A stretch of DNA of 23,842 nt from Pseudomonadaceae bacterium UBA5811 (lineage in GTDB: Bacteria > Pseudomonadota > Gammaproteobacteria > Pseudomonadales > Pseudomonadaceae), in the NCBI GenBank assembly GCA_002417905.1, contig DIDB01000015.1:1-23842 (forward strand), given 5' to 3'. Each line of letters begins with the position of its first letter. Position 1 is the first letter of the stretch. The notes under the pieces are model-generated. The model worked only from the letters and a program-made list of their open reading frames with translations, ran no database searches and was not told where the DNA came from. The position numbers were made by a program, and so were the translations under genes. Of this stretch, positions 1 to 9,720 are shown piece after piece.

Positions 1-1458
1 CTGCTGGCCAGACTGCGCCAGATGGATCCGGAGCTGCTGCTGGTTGGCAGTGGTGACCTGATTGGCGCCAGCCCGCCCCTGTCCGCACTCTGGGCCGATG
101 AGCCCGCCCTGGAAGCCATGGACCTGATCGGTCTGCGCCTGTCTGCCATTGGTAACCATGAGCTGGATCAGGGCCGGACCGAGCTGCTGCGCCAGATCGG
201 CGGGGGCTGTGATTCGCCCCGCCCGGAACAGGCCTGCCAGTTCAGAACACCCTACCCCGGAACCCGCTTTACCTATCTGTCTGCCAACCTGCTGAACCAG
301 TCGACAGGTCACCCGGAATTCATGCCTTACCAGATCGAAGAGGCCAGAGGCACCAGAATTGCGTTTATTGGGGCAACCCTGGATGAAATTGCCAGCCATG
401 TCCGGGCCAGCAGCCTGACCGGCTTGCAGCCCATCAATGAGGCGGCGGCCATCAATGCCCAGATTCCAGCCCTGCAGGCCCTGGGCGTGGACGCCATGGT
501 GGCGGTCATCCATCAGGGCGGGCTGTTTGCCCCGGACCAGCGCCCGGACTGCCAGCAGCTGCGAGGCCCCCTGCTGGATATCATCCGCCAGCTGGACCGG
601 AAGATCCGGATCGTCATTACCGGACATACCCACTTGGGCTATGCCTGCCAGCTGGACGGCCGGCTGGTTACCCAGGCCGGCTCGGCAGGCCAGTTACTGA
701 GCTGGCTGACCCTGCATATAGACCGTATTCACCATCAGCTGCTGGATGTCCGGGCTGAAAACCTGCTGGTTGACCCTCACCAGTATCCGGCAACACCGGA
801 AATCAGCGCCCTGCTGGATACCCTCAGGCAACGCAGCCAGGCACAACTGGCACGCCCCATCGCCCAGCTGGGTGCAGCGCGGATCAGCCGGGCACCCAAC
901 CGGGCTGGAGAAAGTGCCCTGGGTGACCTGGTTGCAGAAGCCCAGTACCAGATGACCAGACCACTGGGTGCCCAGGGCGCCATGGTCAATCCGGGCAGCC
1001 TGCGGGCTGACCTGCAGCCGGACCAGCCAGCCGGGCCGATCCGTTACGGACAGCTGCTGGCAGCCCAGCCCTTTGCCAATCCGCTAAGCATTGCCACCCT
1101 GAGCGGCCGCCAGCTGTATCAGCTGCTGGAACAGCAATGGCAGCAGGATGGCTCATTCACGCCCCTGCAATTGTCTTCCAGCCTGAACTACCAGTGGCAG
1201 ACCTCTCTGCCACATGTCATTCCGGGCAGCCTGCAGCTGGACGGACAGTCTGTACTGAATGACCAGCATTACCGGATCACCGTTAATGCTTTTCTGGCCC
1301 AGGGCGGAGATCACTTCAGCCTGCTGCCCGAAACCGTCCAGCAGAAGGCCGGATTTACTGATCTGGATGCCCTGGAGCACTACCTGCAACAGCAGGAACA
1401 GGCCGGTCAGCCAGCAGGCCGGACTGATCCAGCCTCACGGATTTTGCGCCGCTCCTGA
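1..1458 (+). CDS. 5'-nucleotidase / UshA-type bifunctional metallophosphatase, 5' end missing
   Basis: This is the 3' part of a gene that begins before the window; the frame is open from base 1 and 485 residues are visible. It belongs to the calcineurin-like metallophosphoesterase plus 5'-nucleotidase C-terminal domain family, periplasmic enzymes that strip phosphate from nucleotides for salvage. Visible metal-site motifs are GDLIGASP, GNHELDQG and, about 200 residues in, GHTH. The first motif of the family (DxH) must lie upstream of the window. The C-terminal substrate domain ends with FLAQGGDHFSLL, matching the family's GGD loop with its aromatic residue. The protein ends in a short Gln/Ala-rich tail. 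The nucleotide substrate cannot be predicted, and a related sulfur-ester or cyclic-nucleotide activity is possible. An AT-rich spacer of 427 bases follows, so it probably ends its transcription unit. Confidence 0.9.
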   Translation: MLARLRQMDPELLLVGSGDLIGASPPLSALWADEPALEAMDLIGLRLSAIGNHELDQGRTELLRQIGGGCDSPRPEQACQFRTPYPGTRFTYLSANLLNQSTGHPEFMPYQIEEARGTRIAFIGATLDEIASHVRASSLTGLQPINEAAAINAQIPALQALGVDAMVAVIHQGGLFAPDQRPDCQQLRGPLLDIIRQLDRKIRIVITGHTHLGYACQLDGRLVTQAGSAGQLLSWLTLHIDRIHHQLLDVRAENLLVDPHQYPATPEISALLDTLRQRSQAQLARPIAQLGAARISRAPNRAGESALGDLVAEAQYQMTRPLGAQGAMVNPGSLRADLQPDQPAGPIRYGQLLAAQPFANPLSIATLSGRQLYQLLEQQWQQDGSFTPLQLSSSLNYQWQTSLPHVIPGSLQLDGQSVLNDQHYRITVNAFLAQGGDHFSLLPETVQQKAGFTDLDALEHYLQQQEQAGQPAGRTDPASRILRRS

Positions 1459-1885
1459 ATCTACCGCTCCCCAGCGCCGCCTGGCACACCTCTTCCGCGA
1501 GCCCGACATAAAACCTTTTATTCATTCAGCCAGCCCATTAAAAAGCCCCTTTCCCCGCTTTAATTATCCAGACCATCCATCAAATATCTTTAATAAGAAC
1601 AATAGCTCTCACCGAGACCGACATTGCCCAGTATTACTACACTGCCTATTTTTTATAAAAACAATATTGAAATATTTTGAAAAATTTAGTCGACCGGACT
1701 GCCATCATCGGTACCCGCCTTATGAATGCACTGCTCAGCTTTCTCTAACGCATTGATAATTTTGTAAAACCTGCAATACAGACCTCCCTGTCCACTCATG
1801 GTGAGTCAATAATAACTTTTGGATTTTTAGATTAATTTTTGTTAAAAAATACTTCATCAGAAAGCCATTAAAACTTAATCTAACG
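1459..1885. other. AT-rich intergenic region upstream of the OprD-type porin gene
   Basis: These 427 bases hold no credible gene on either strand. Base composition shifts from GC-rich to strongly AT-rich after about 1510. The stretch contains the perfect 12-base palindrome TTTTTATAAAAA at 1650-1661 and two AATATT copies at 1663-1668 and 1671-1676. TTGATA at 1753-1758 could be a -35 element but no good -10 follows. I see no intrinsic terminator with a T run after the nucleotidase gene. The likely role is the porin's regulatory region. Confidence 0.6.
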
Positions 1886-3223
1886 ATGAAAAAGACTATT
1901 CCCGTTATTTCCATCATATCGGGGACCCTTGCCCAGCTGGTCTCCGGTACTGCAGGAGCCGAGTTTTTTAAAGACAGTAAGCTGTCGCTATCTACCCGAA
2001 ACTTCTACTACAACCAGGACAAAAGAAACGCCGGGGCCAATACCCCGGGCTACGACGAATGGGGTCAGGCCTTTACCCTGGATTTCCGCTCAGGCTTTAC
2101 TGAAGGCGTAGTGGGCTTTGGTTTTGATGTACTGGGCCAGGAAGGTATCCGGCTGGACGATGGTGGGCGGGCGGGCAAAGCGGGTGAGCAGCGGATGCCC
2201 GGCTCCGTCTTTCCACTGACCAGCCATGGCAAGGCCCAAAGCAGTTTTGGGCACATCGGGGTAACCGGAAAAATGCGCCTTTCAAAATCGCTGCTCCAGC
2301 TGGGGATGCTGACCCCAAAGTTACCCGTAGTCATTGCCCAGGATGCCCGCCTGCTCGCCCAGATGTATCAGGGCGGGCAAATCACCATCAACGATATTCC
2401 GGATCTGACCCTGACCGGCGGCAAAATCGAGCATTCAGTCGAGCGCAACTCCACGGACAGCAACAGCCTGTCTATCGAAGGCTCCAATAACGCAGCCAAT
2501 TACCATGGCAGCAACCAGTTTTATTACGCCGGCGCAGACTACAAGGCCAGCAAAAGCCTGCTGCTCCAGTACTATTTTGGCCAGCTCCGGGATTTTTACT
2601 CCCAGCACTTTGTCGGCCTGCTCCATAACTGGGAACTGCCTTATGGTTCGCTCCGGACTGACCTGCGCTATTTCAACAGCTACGCCAACGGTAAAAACGC
2701 CTCGGCCTCAGGACGGGCAGAAGGCTACAAGGCCAATGGCTACTGGAAAACCGGAGACTCACACAAAGGGGAAGTGGATAACCGGCTGTGGAGTGCCATG
2801 CTGACCTACGATCTGGCCGGTCATTCAATGGGGCTTGGCTTCCAGAAGGTCACCGGCAAAAGCGATTTTCCCCATCTTAATCAGGGCGCTGGCCGGGTGC
2901 TGTATCTGATCACCAATATGCAGATGCACAAATTCCACAACTCGGGCGAGAAAAGCTGGGTGGGCCGTTATGCCTATGATTTTGCCGGTATGGGCATACT
3001 GGGCCTGAAAGCTTCAGTCCAGTACGTCAGGGGATTTGACATCAATGCGGCTGGCAGCAACCACAAGGAGTGGGAGCGGGATACCCGTCTTGATTACGTG
3101 TTCCAGACTGGCCCCCTCAAAGGGCTTGGCCTGACCTGGATGTATGGCGTCTGGCGGGGCAATGATGCGACGGATTACGACGAAAACCGGCTGATCGCCA
3201 ACTACACGCTGTCGGTTTTCTGA
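1886..3223 (+). CDS. OprD-family outer-membrane porin
   Basis: The 445-residue protein has the size and features of OprD-family porins, 18-stranded beta-barrels that admit small substrates such as basic amino acids, peptides or aromatic acids. Residues 1-25 form a signal peptide (MKK start, hydrophobic run, cleavage near GTAGA). The mature part begins EFFKDSKLSLSTRNFYYN, typical of the family's first strand, and the chain ends in VF, the C-terminal aromatic used by the barrel-assembly machinery. Alternating strands such as YYAGADYKASKSLLLQYYFG and the segment RDARLL-like AQDARLLAQMY after a conserved PKLPV are also typical. ATG 1886 lacks a good Shine-Dalgarno, but the signal peptide leaves no better start. 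Substrate cannot be told from sequence. It stands alone between an AT-rich promoter region and a convergent molybdate-binding gene 40 bases away. Confidence 0.92.
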   Translation: MKKTIPVISIISGTLAQLVSGTAGAEFFKDSKLSLSTRNFYYNQDKRNAGANTPGYDEWGQAFTLDFRSGFTEGVVGFGFDVLGQEGIRLDDGGRAGKAGEQRMPGSVFPLTSHGKAQSSFGHIGVTGKMRLSKSLLQLGMLTPKLPVVIAQDARLLAQMYQGGQITINDIPDLTLTGGKIEHSVERNSTDSNSLSIEGSNNAANYHGSNQFYYAGADYKASKSLLLQYYFGQLRDFYSQHFVGLLHNWELPYGSLRTDLRYFNSYANGKNASASGRAEGYKANGYWKTGDSHKGEVDNRLWSAMLTYDLAGHSMGLGFQKVTGKSDFPHLNQGAGRVLYLITNMQMHKFHNSGEKSWVGRYAYDFAGMGILGLKASVQYVRGFDINAAGSNHKEWERDTRLDYVFQTGPLKGLGLTWMYGVWRGNDATDYDENRLIANYTLSVF

Positions 3224-3263
3224 GCGGCAGGCCGGCAGTCTGCAGAACAGCCGGGCTGGTGCA

Positions 3264-3719
3264 TTATTTCACACGATCCTCGGGCATCACCCCCAGAATC
3301 ACACTGGAAGCCTTGATGACTGCACTGGCTCTGGCCCCTGGCCGGAGTCCCAGTGCCGTTACGGCATCCCGGGTCACAATGGACGTAATTTCTGTCCCGC
3401 CGGCCAGCTCCAGCGTGACCTCGGCATTTACCGGCCCTGATTCAACCGACTTGACTGTCCCGGGCAGGATATTGCGGGCAGACAGATGAGCCTTGTCACC
3501 CTCGCCACTGGTCATCAGCATGACCCAAGGTGCCTTGACGATTGCCGATACAGTTCGCCCCGGTGCCAGCTCCAGCGCACGGACGCTGTCCATGGTCACC
3601 ACGGCCACCAGAATCTCGCCCCCCTCCAGCTCGATATCGAGCTTGGCGTTAACCACACCCTCCTCCAGTGTCTGGATTTTTCCCCTGAAAATATTGCGGG
3701 CACTGACAACGCTGTTCAT
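3264..3719 (-). CDS. Stand-alone double-Mop (TOBE) molybdate-binding protein, ModG-like
   Basis: The 151-residue cytoplasmic protein is two tandem Mop/TOBE domains, about residues 4-70 and 78-145. Each opens with SARNI (6-10 and 80-84) and ends with a KAxxVxL segment (KAPWVML and KASSVIL). Such di-Mop proteins (molbindins, ModG type) assemble into small oligomers that bind molybdate or tungstate and are thought to store or buffer it. The start is supported by GGGAGG nine bases upstream of the ATG. It is divergent from modE across 204 bases with a candidate ModE operator, so co-regulation with molybdate uptake is likely. Its second domain closely resembles the second Mop domain of the neighbouring ModE. 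The family assignment is firm; storage versus signalling is inferred. Confidence 0.9.
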   Translation of the reverse strand: MNSVVSARNIFRGKIQTLEEGVVNAKLDIELEGGEILVAVVTMDSVRALELAPGRTVSAIVKAPWVMLMTSGEGDKAHLSARNILPGTVKSVESGPVNAEVTLELAGGTEITSIVTRDAVTALGLRPGARASAVIKASSVILGVMPEDRVK

Positions 3720-3741
3720 GGATAACGGCCTCCCGGAACAC

Positions 3742-3809
3742 TGTAGGCTTTACTACGCTAGCGCGTTGTTTATGTATCAACCTACATATATTTTGTAGGC
3801 AACCCTACA
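3742..3809. repeat. Four TGTAGG hexamers in alternating orientation
   Basis: TGTAGG occurs at 3742-3747 and 3794-3799, and its complement CCTACA at 3781-3786 and 3804-3809. The last three copies form two overlapping inverted repeats, with 7-base and 4-base spacers. Their centres are 13 and 10 bases apart, roughly one helical turn. They lie in the short promoter region shared by the Mop gene and modE and overlap the candidate ModE box. An operator role is inferred. Confidence 0.5.
3771..3788. promoter_or_regulatory. Candidate ModE operator
   Basis: TATGTA, six bases, TACATA forms a perfect inverted repeat with the TATATA-N6-TATATA layout of the ModE box known in Enterobacteria. It lies between the divergent Mop-protein and modE genes, where molybdate-bound ModE would be expected to repress uptake and storage genes. 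The outer CG bases of the enterobacterial consensus are not conserved. Confidence 0.55.
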
Positions 3810-3923
3810 TTTACCCACTATATCAATAGCCAGCAATGTACAGTATTGCCTGAAAAGACCACAAAAACGTACACTGGTCTGGTTATTGCTTTATATAAAT
3901 TACATTAGATAGATCAGAAAGCC

Positions 3924-5520
<1,597 letters not shown>

Positions 5521-5521
5521 A

Positions 5522-5533
5522 CCCGCCGGCGGG
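5522..5533. repeat. GC-rich perfect palindrome in the modA-modB spacer
   Basis: CCCGCCGGCGGG is a perfect 12-base palindrome starting one base after the modA stop. The modA-modB spacer (114 bases) is otherwise GC-rich and without a gene. No T run follows, so it is not an intrinsic terminator. A stem here could protect the modA message from 3' decay and favour the binding protein over the permease, as is common in ABC importer operons; that is inference. Confidence 0.4.
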
Positions 5534-5634
5534 CTGGATCAGCCGCATGGCGCAAGGCAGCCTGCCCTGATCCGGTTCCGGCCTGCCCGGCTGCCCCGTC
5601 GTGCCTGGCGAAGCAGTCGGGGGAGTGTCCCTGA

Positions 5635-6315
5635 ATGTACCTGTCTGAAGCCGATATTTCTGCAGTCTGGCTGACTCTTGAGCTGGCCAGCCTGACTACC
5701 CTGCTGCTGCTGACCATCGGAACCCCCATTGCCTGGTGGCTGTCCCGCACCCGCTCCCGGCTGAAAGGCCCGCTGGGTGCCCTGATCGCCCTGCCCCTGG
5801 TGCTGCCGCCCACTGTGCTGGGTTTTTACCTGCTGGTCCTGATGGGCCCCCACGGCCCTGTAGGCCAGCTGACCGAAGCACTGGGACTGGGCGTTCTGCC
5901 CTTCACTTTTCCCGGACTGGTTGTCGGATCCGTCATTTACTCCATGCCTTTTGTTATCCAGCCACTGCAAAACTCCTTTGAAGCCGTTGGCGAACGACCA
6001 CTGGAAGTCGCGGCAACCCTGAGGGCCGGACCATGGGACAGCTTTTTCAGCGTCATGCTGCCGCTGGCCCGCCCCGGGCTGATTACTGCAGCCATCCTGG
6101 GCTTTGCCCACACCGTCGGCGAGTTTGGCATCGTACTGATGATGGGCGGCAATATCCCGGGCCTGACCCGTACCGTATCTGTGCAGATTTTTGACCATGT
6201 TGAAGCCATGGAGTATATGCAGGCCCACTGGCTGGCCGGTGGCATGGTGGTCTTCTCGTTTATCGTTCTGCTCAGCCTCTATTCCAGCCGACAAACCAAC
6301 CCAGGCCTGAAATGA
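5635..6315 (+). CDS. modB: Molybdate ABC transporter permease ModB
   Basis: Inner-membrane channel subunit of the molybdate importer, 226 residues, the usual ModB length. Hydrophobic segments lie at about 12-34, 46-70, 92-112, 145-170 and 200-217, giving the five to six helices of the family. The cytoplasmic EAA loop that docks on the ATPase is visible at about 124-150 ([20 protein letters not shown]). GGGGGAG about nine bases upstream supports ATG 5635. The stop overlaps the modC start in an ATGA, implying translational coupling. A shadow frame runs antisense across the gene, with no family features. Confidence 0.96.
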   Translation: MYLSEADISAVWLTLELASLTTLLLLTIGTPIAWWLSRTRSRLKGPLGALIALPLVLPPTVLGFYLLVLMGPHGPVGQLTEALGLGVLPFTFPGLVVGSVIYSMPFVIQPLQNSFEAVGERPLEVAATLRAGPWDSFFSVMLPLARPGLITAAILGFAHTVGEFGIVLMMGGNIPGLTRTVSVQIFDHVEAMEYMQAHWLAGGMVVFSFIVLLSLYSSRQTNPGLK

Positions 6316-7421
6316 CACTGACTGCCGCCCCCACCACCAGTGATGACCGTATCCTGGCCCGCTTCAGCGTGAACTACCCGGGATTTTCCCTGAATGTTGA
6401 CCTGAACCTGCCAGGACGGGGCATTACCATCCTGTTTGGCCACTCCGGCTCCGGAAAAACCACCTGCCTGCGCTGCATCGCCGGACTGGAGCGGGCCAGC
6501 GAAGGCTACCTGCAGATCAATGGCGAACTCTGGGAAGACAGCAGCAAGGGCATTTTTGTCCCTACCCACAAGCGGGCACTGGGCTATGTCTTCCAGGAGG
6601 CCAGCCTGTTTCCGCACCTGTCTGTCAGAAAAAACCTGGAATACGGCCTGCGCCGTGTGCCGGCTGAACAGCACCGGGTTTCCTGGGACAAAATTCTGGA
6701 CCTGCTGGGCATCGGCCATCTGCTGGAGCGCATGCCTGACCGCCTTTCTGGCGGCGAACGGCAGCGGGTCGGCATTGCCCGGGCACTGCTGACCAGCCCG
6801 ACCCTGTTGCTGATGGATGAACCACTGGCAGCCCTTGACCTTCAGCGCAAAAACGAAATCCTGCCCTATCTGGAACGCTTGCACGATGAGCTGGATATTC
6901 CCATCCTGTACATCAGCCACTCTCCCGAAGAGGTAGCCCGGCTGGCTGATTATGTCGTACTGCTGAACCAGGGTACGGTTGCCGCAGAGGGCGGCGTCCA
7001 GGAAACCATGGCCCGGCTTGACCTGCCTACGGCCTTTAGCGGAGAGGCCAGCGTGGTCATTGCCGCCCGGGTGGCCAGACATGACGATACCTATCATCTG
7101 ACCACCCTGACTTTTCCGGGGGGTGAGGTTCTGGTCAGCCAGCGGCTGGCGCCCGTCGGCCAGCCCGTGCGGGTACAGGTCTATGCCCGGGATGTCAGCC
7201 TTGCCGCTGAAAAACCTCTTCATACCAGCATCAGCAATCTGGTACAGGCCAGAGTGACCGAAGTCGTGGATGCGGATACACCCTCCCACGTCCTGGTCAG
7301 GCTGGAAGCCGAAACAACCCCCCTGCTGGCACGGATTACCCGCCGCTCGCGTGACCAGCTGGATATCAAGCCCGGCATGCAGTTCTGGGCCCAGATCAAA
7401 AGCGTGGCCCTGCTGGGCTGA
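6312..7421 (+). CDS. modC: Molybdate ABC transporter ATP-binding protein ModC
   Basis: Cytoplasmic ATPase that powers ModAB. All nucleotide-binding elements are present: Walker [10 protein letters not shown] (43-51), Q-loop FQE (Q95), signature LSGGERQR (145-152), Walker B LLLMDEP (165-171), D-loop LAALD and switch His203 in YISHS. The C-terminal third (about 290-365) is a regulatory Mop/TOBE domain, which in ModC senses molybdate and can inhibit transport. At 369 residues it has normal length. It overlaps modB by four bases (ATGA) and is the last gene of the molybdate operon. A large imperfect stem-loop follows the stop. Confidence 0.97.
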   Translation: MTLTAAPTTSDDRILARFSVNYPGFSLNVDLNLPGRGITILFGHSGSGKTTCLRCIAGLERASEGYLQINGELWEDSSKGIFVPTHKRALGYVFQEASLFPHLSVRKNLEYGLRRVPAEQHRVSWDKILDLLGIGHLLERMPDRLSGGERQRVGIARALLTSPTLLLMDEPLAALDLQRKNEILPYLERLHDELDIPILYISHSPEEVARLADYVVLLNQGTVAAEGGVQETMARLDLPTAFSGEASVVIAARVARHDDTYHLTTLTFPGGEVLVSQRLAPVGQPVRVQVYARDVSLAAEKPLHTSISNLVQARVTEVVDADTPSHVLVRLEAETTPLLARITRRSRDQLDIKPGMQFWAQIKSVALLG

Positions 7422-7434
7422 TTTACGGAAAAGA

Positions 7435-7489
7435 CGGTATCTGGCTTTTCTTTACTTCAAATACACAGAAACAGGAAAAGTCAATACCG
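7435..7489 (+). terminator. Imperfect stem-loop after modC
   Basis: CGGTAT and TGGCTTTTC (7435-7450, with C7441 bulged) pair with GAAAAGTCAATACCG (7475-7489), giving about 15 pairs with one G-U pair and a 24-base loop. It begins 13 bases after the modC stop. CTAATTAAAAA follows instead of a T run, so it is not a textbook intrinsic terminator. It may instead be a 3'-end stabilising stem. Confidence 0.35.
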
Positions 7490-7831
7490 CTAATTAAAAA
7501 TTCCATGAATGTATTGACAATATCCGATTGCTTGTTATGCAAAAACCTGTTTATTGCGCCTTATGCTGAAAATTCCTATAAGACATAGGTTTATGTCACC
7601 CGATCCAGGAAATCCATCCGCCCAGGGCATGACCAATAGACTATAAAAATCAGCATGCTGCCCTAAACTCTACCCTTTGGCCATCACCATCTATACTACC
7701 CTCAGACCCAATAAATGCTATCTGCTGAAAAACCGCTTTATTCTAAAAGAGTATAATCAATCTCCCCAGTCAGACCGTGCACAAAAGCTTTTTTCCTGAA
7801 AGACTTTCGCCTGCGACCATGCGTCACTAGC

Positions 7832-7845
7832 ATGATCTACATCAA
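7832..7845. promoter_or_regulatory. FNR/Anr-type box upstream of the cyd operon
   Basis: ATGAT-CTAC-ATCAA matches the FNR/Anr consensus TTGAT-N4-ATCAA at nine of ten positions. It ends 60 bases before the cydP start. FNR/Anr control of cytochrome bd genes is well known in gammaproteobacteria, so the position makes sense. Whether it activates or represses depends on the unmapped transcription start. Confidence 0.6.
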
Positions 7846-7859
7846 TAAAGTTTGATGTA
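7838..7859. repeat. Perfect 8-base inverted repeat overlapping the FNR/Anr-like box
   Basis: TACATCAA (7838-7845) and TTGATGTA (7852-7859) are perfect inverted repeats separated by TAAAGT. The left arm is shared with the right half of the FNR/Anr-like box, so three similar half-sites are packed in 28 bases. It may be a second operator competing with FNR/Anr. Confidence 0.5.
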
Positions 7860-7905
7860 ACTGCTACGAATCGTGATTGTTGTTCGAAAGTCAGGAGTAG
7901 TCGTG

Positions 7906-8127
7906 ATGCTTAAACCTCGTGCAGCTTCACACTGGCGAATCCCGCTGGTCCGGGAACTGGCAGCCATTCTGGCCATCAAGCTGGCCATCCTGATGACCAT
8001 CAAGATGGTCTGGTTCACTGATCCCATGATGCCGGTGAACGGCAACGAGAAAGTCAGCGAGCGACTGCTGGGCACGACTGGAGCAAACTCACAGCCTTTG
8101 CATGTAGATGAGGAGTCCCCGAAATGA
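7906..8127 (+). CDS. cydP: Putative cytochrome oxidase small subunit CydP
   Basis: This 73-residue protein matches the CydP-type small proteins encoded just before cydA in many beta- and gammaproteobacteria. It has a basic N-terminus with the R-L/V-x-R-E-L pattern (PLVREL, 13-18), then a single membrane helix (about 18-38) containing IKL, and a hydrophilic C-terminal tail of roughly 35 residues. ATG 7906 is chosen over earlier GTG codons because AGGAG (7893-7897) lies eight bases before it. The stop overlaps the cydA start in an ATGA, so the two are translationally coupled. It probably sits in the membrane with the bd oxidase, but I know of no settled function. The lysines in and beside the helix (25 and 33) are notable. 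Confidence 0.75.
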   Translation: MLKPRAASHWRIPLVRELAAILAIKLAILMTIKMVWFTDPMMPVNGNEKVSERLLGTTGANSQPLHVDEESPK

Positions 8128-9710
8128 TTTCGGAAGATGTAGTTGATCTATCGCGATTACAGTTCGCGATGACAGCGCTGTATCACTTTTTGTTCGTTCC
8201 GCTGACCCTTGGGATGACCTTCATCCTGGCCACCATGGAAACGATCTATGTCATGACCGGCAAGCAGGTCTACAAGGACATGGTCAAATTCTGGGGCAAG
8301 CTGTTCGGTATCAACTTTGCCCTGGGTGTGACCACCGGTCTGACCATGGAGTTCCAGTTTGGAACCAACTGGGCCTATTACTCCCACTACGTGGGCGATA
8401 TCTTCGGTGCGCCGCTGGCCATTGAAGGTCTGATGGCCTTCTTCCTGGAATCCACCTTCATCGGCCTGTTCTTCTTTGGCTGGGAACGCCTTTCCAAGGC
8501 GCAGCACCTGATGGTGACCTGGCTGGTGGCCCTGGGTTCCAACCTGTCCGCCCTGTGGATTCTGGTCGCCAACGGCTGGATGCAGCATCCGGTAGGTGCC
8601 GAGTTCAACTATGAGACCATGCGGATGGAGCTGGTCAGCTTCGGTCAGCTAATCTTCAACCCGGTTGCCCAGGTCAAGTTCGTACACACCGTAGCCTCCG
8701 GCTATGTCACGGGTGCTGTATTTGTTCTGGCCATTTCCAGCTACTACCTGCTGAAAAAACGGGACCTCGCTTTTGCCCGCCGCTCTTTTGCCGTAGCCTC
8801 CGGTTTTGGTATGGCGGCCATCCTGTCCGTTATCCTGCTGGGTGATGAATCCGGTTACGAAATCGGTGAGGTCCAGAAAGTCAAACTGGCTGCCATCGAA
8901 TCCGAATGGGAAACCCATCCGGCTCCGGCATCGTTCACCCTGTTCGGCTTCCCGAACGAAGCAGAGCAGCGCACTGACTATGCAGTAAAAATCCCGTGGG
9001 CACTGGGGCTGATCGCCACGCGCTCTGTGGATGAGCAGGTTATGGGCCTGAAAGACCTGATCGCCATAAACGAAGGCCGTATCCGTGAGGGCATGAAAGC
9101 CTATGCCCTGCTGGAGCAGATCCGGGGTGGTAACAAGAGTGATGCCACTATCGCTGCTTTTGATGCCGTCAAGAAAGACCTTGGTTATGGCCTGCTGCTG
9201 AAGAAATACACCACCAATGTGGTGAATGCGACTGATGAGCAGATCCATAAAGCGGCGCTGGATACCGTACCGTCCGTACCGGCCATGTTCTGGACCTTCC
9301 GGGCCATGGTTCTTTCGGGCTTCACCATGCTGCTCCTGTTCATCCTTGCCCTGTACGCTTCGGCCCGTGGCAACATGGAAAACAAACCCTGGCTGCTCAA
9401 GTTTGCCCTGTACAGCCTGCCCCTGCCCTGGGTTGCTACCCAGACAGGCTGGTTTGTGGCTGAACATGGCCGTCAGCCCTGGACCATCGGTGAAGTGCTC
9501 CCCACTCACCTCTCAACTTCCAGCCTGACCGCGGGTGATCTGTGGACCTCCCTGATTGCCCTGATCGCTTTCTACACCACCCTGCTGGTAGTCGAAATGT
9601 ACCTGATGATCCGCTTTGCCAAAATCGGTCCATCCAGCCTGCATACCGGCCGCTATCACTTTGAACTGACTGGCGACGCGCATAGCAGCAGCCAACCGGC
9701 CAGTGCCTGA
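8124..9710 (+). CDS. cydA: Cytochrome bd ubiquinol oxidase subunit I (CydA)
   Basis: Catalytic subunit of the quinol:oxygen oxidoreductase, which reduces oxygen to water at very low oxygen tension. The 528 residues align throughout with E. coli CydA, shifted by two. Haem ligands are His21 (b595), His188 and Met395 (b558). Glu101 and Glu109 of the haem/proton path and quinol-binding Lys254 and Glu259 (in KLAAIE) are all present, as is GRQPW. The long Q-loop with its C-terminal insertion (about 250-385) places it in the L-subfamily, like E. coli bd-I, rather than the short-loop cyanide-insensitive CioA type. AGGAG lies eight bases upstream of the ATG. It overlaps cydP by four bases. Confidence 0.98.
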   Translation: MISEDVVDLSRLQFAMTALYHFLFVPLTLGMTFILATMETIYVMTGKQVYKDMVKFWGKLFGINFALGVTTGLTMEFQFGTNWAYYSHYVGDIFGAPLAIEGLMAFFLESTFIGLFFFGWERLSKAQHLMVTWLVALGSNLSALWILVANGWMQHPVGAEFNYETMRMELVSFGQLIFNPVAQVKFVHTVASGYVTGAVFVLAISSYYLLKKRDLAFARRSFAVASGFGMAAILSVILLGDESGYEIGEVQKVKLAAIESEWETHPAPASFTLFGFPNEAEQRTDYAVKIPWALGLIATRSVDEQVMGLKDLIAINEGRIREGMKAYALLEQIRGGNKSDATIAAFDAVKKDLGYGLLLKKYTTNVVNATDEQIHKAALDTVPSVPAMFWTFRAMVLSGFTMLLLFILALYASARGNMENKPWLLKFALYSLPLPWVATQTGWFVAEHGRQPWTIGEVLPTHLSTSSLTAGDLWTSLIALIAFYTTLLVVEMYLMIRFAKIGPSSLHTGRYHFELTGDAHSSSQPASA

Positions 9711-9720
9711 GGGGTCAAAC

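Larger units (their letters stand above)
7422..7905. other. Long intergenic region between modC and the cytochrome bd operon
   Basis: These 484 AT-rich bases contain no credible gene. They hold a 15-pair imperfect stem-loop after modC (7435-7489), a possible sigma-70 promoter (TTGACA 7514-7519, 16-base spacer, extended TGTTATGCA to 7541), a small inverted repeat GACATA-GGTT-TATGTC (7582-7597), and near the 3' end an FNR/Anr-like box with an overlapping inverted repeat (7832-7859). The length suggests a complex cyd promoter, a long leader or an unannotated small RNA. Confidence 0.5.

Noticed and set aside
1735..1917. 60-codon minus-strand frame in the AT-rich spacer before the porin gene
   Set aside because: It overlaps the porin start, lacks a ribosome-binding site and reads as chance hydrophobic sequence from AT-rich DNA.
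3756..3763. CGCTAGCG palindrome in the Mop-modE spacer
   Set aside because: A perfect 8-base palindrome, but too short and unrepeated to call a separate operator.
5539..6318. 259-codon minus-strand frame opposite modB
   Set aside because: Shadow of modB; low-complexity Gln/Gly-rich translation and no plausible ribosome-binding site.
6279..7289. 336-codon minus-strand frame opposite modC
   Set aside because: Antisense to modC with all ATPase motifs intact; composition is that of a GC-rich shadow frame.
8649..9509. 286-codon minus-strand frame opposite cydA
   Set aside because: Antisense to cydA, which has every catalytic residue; no recognisable domain.
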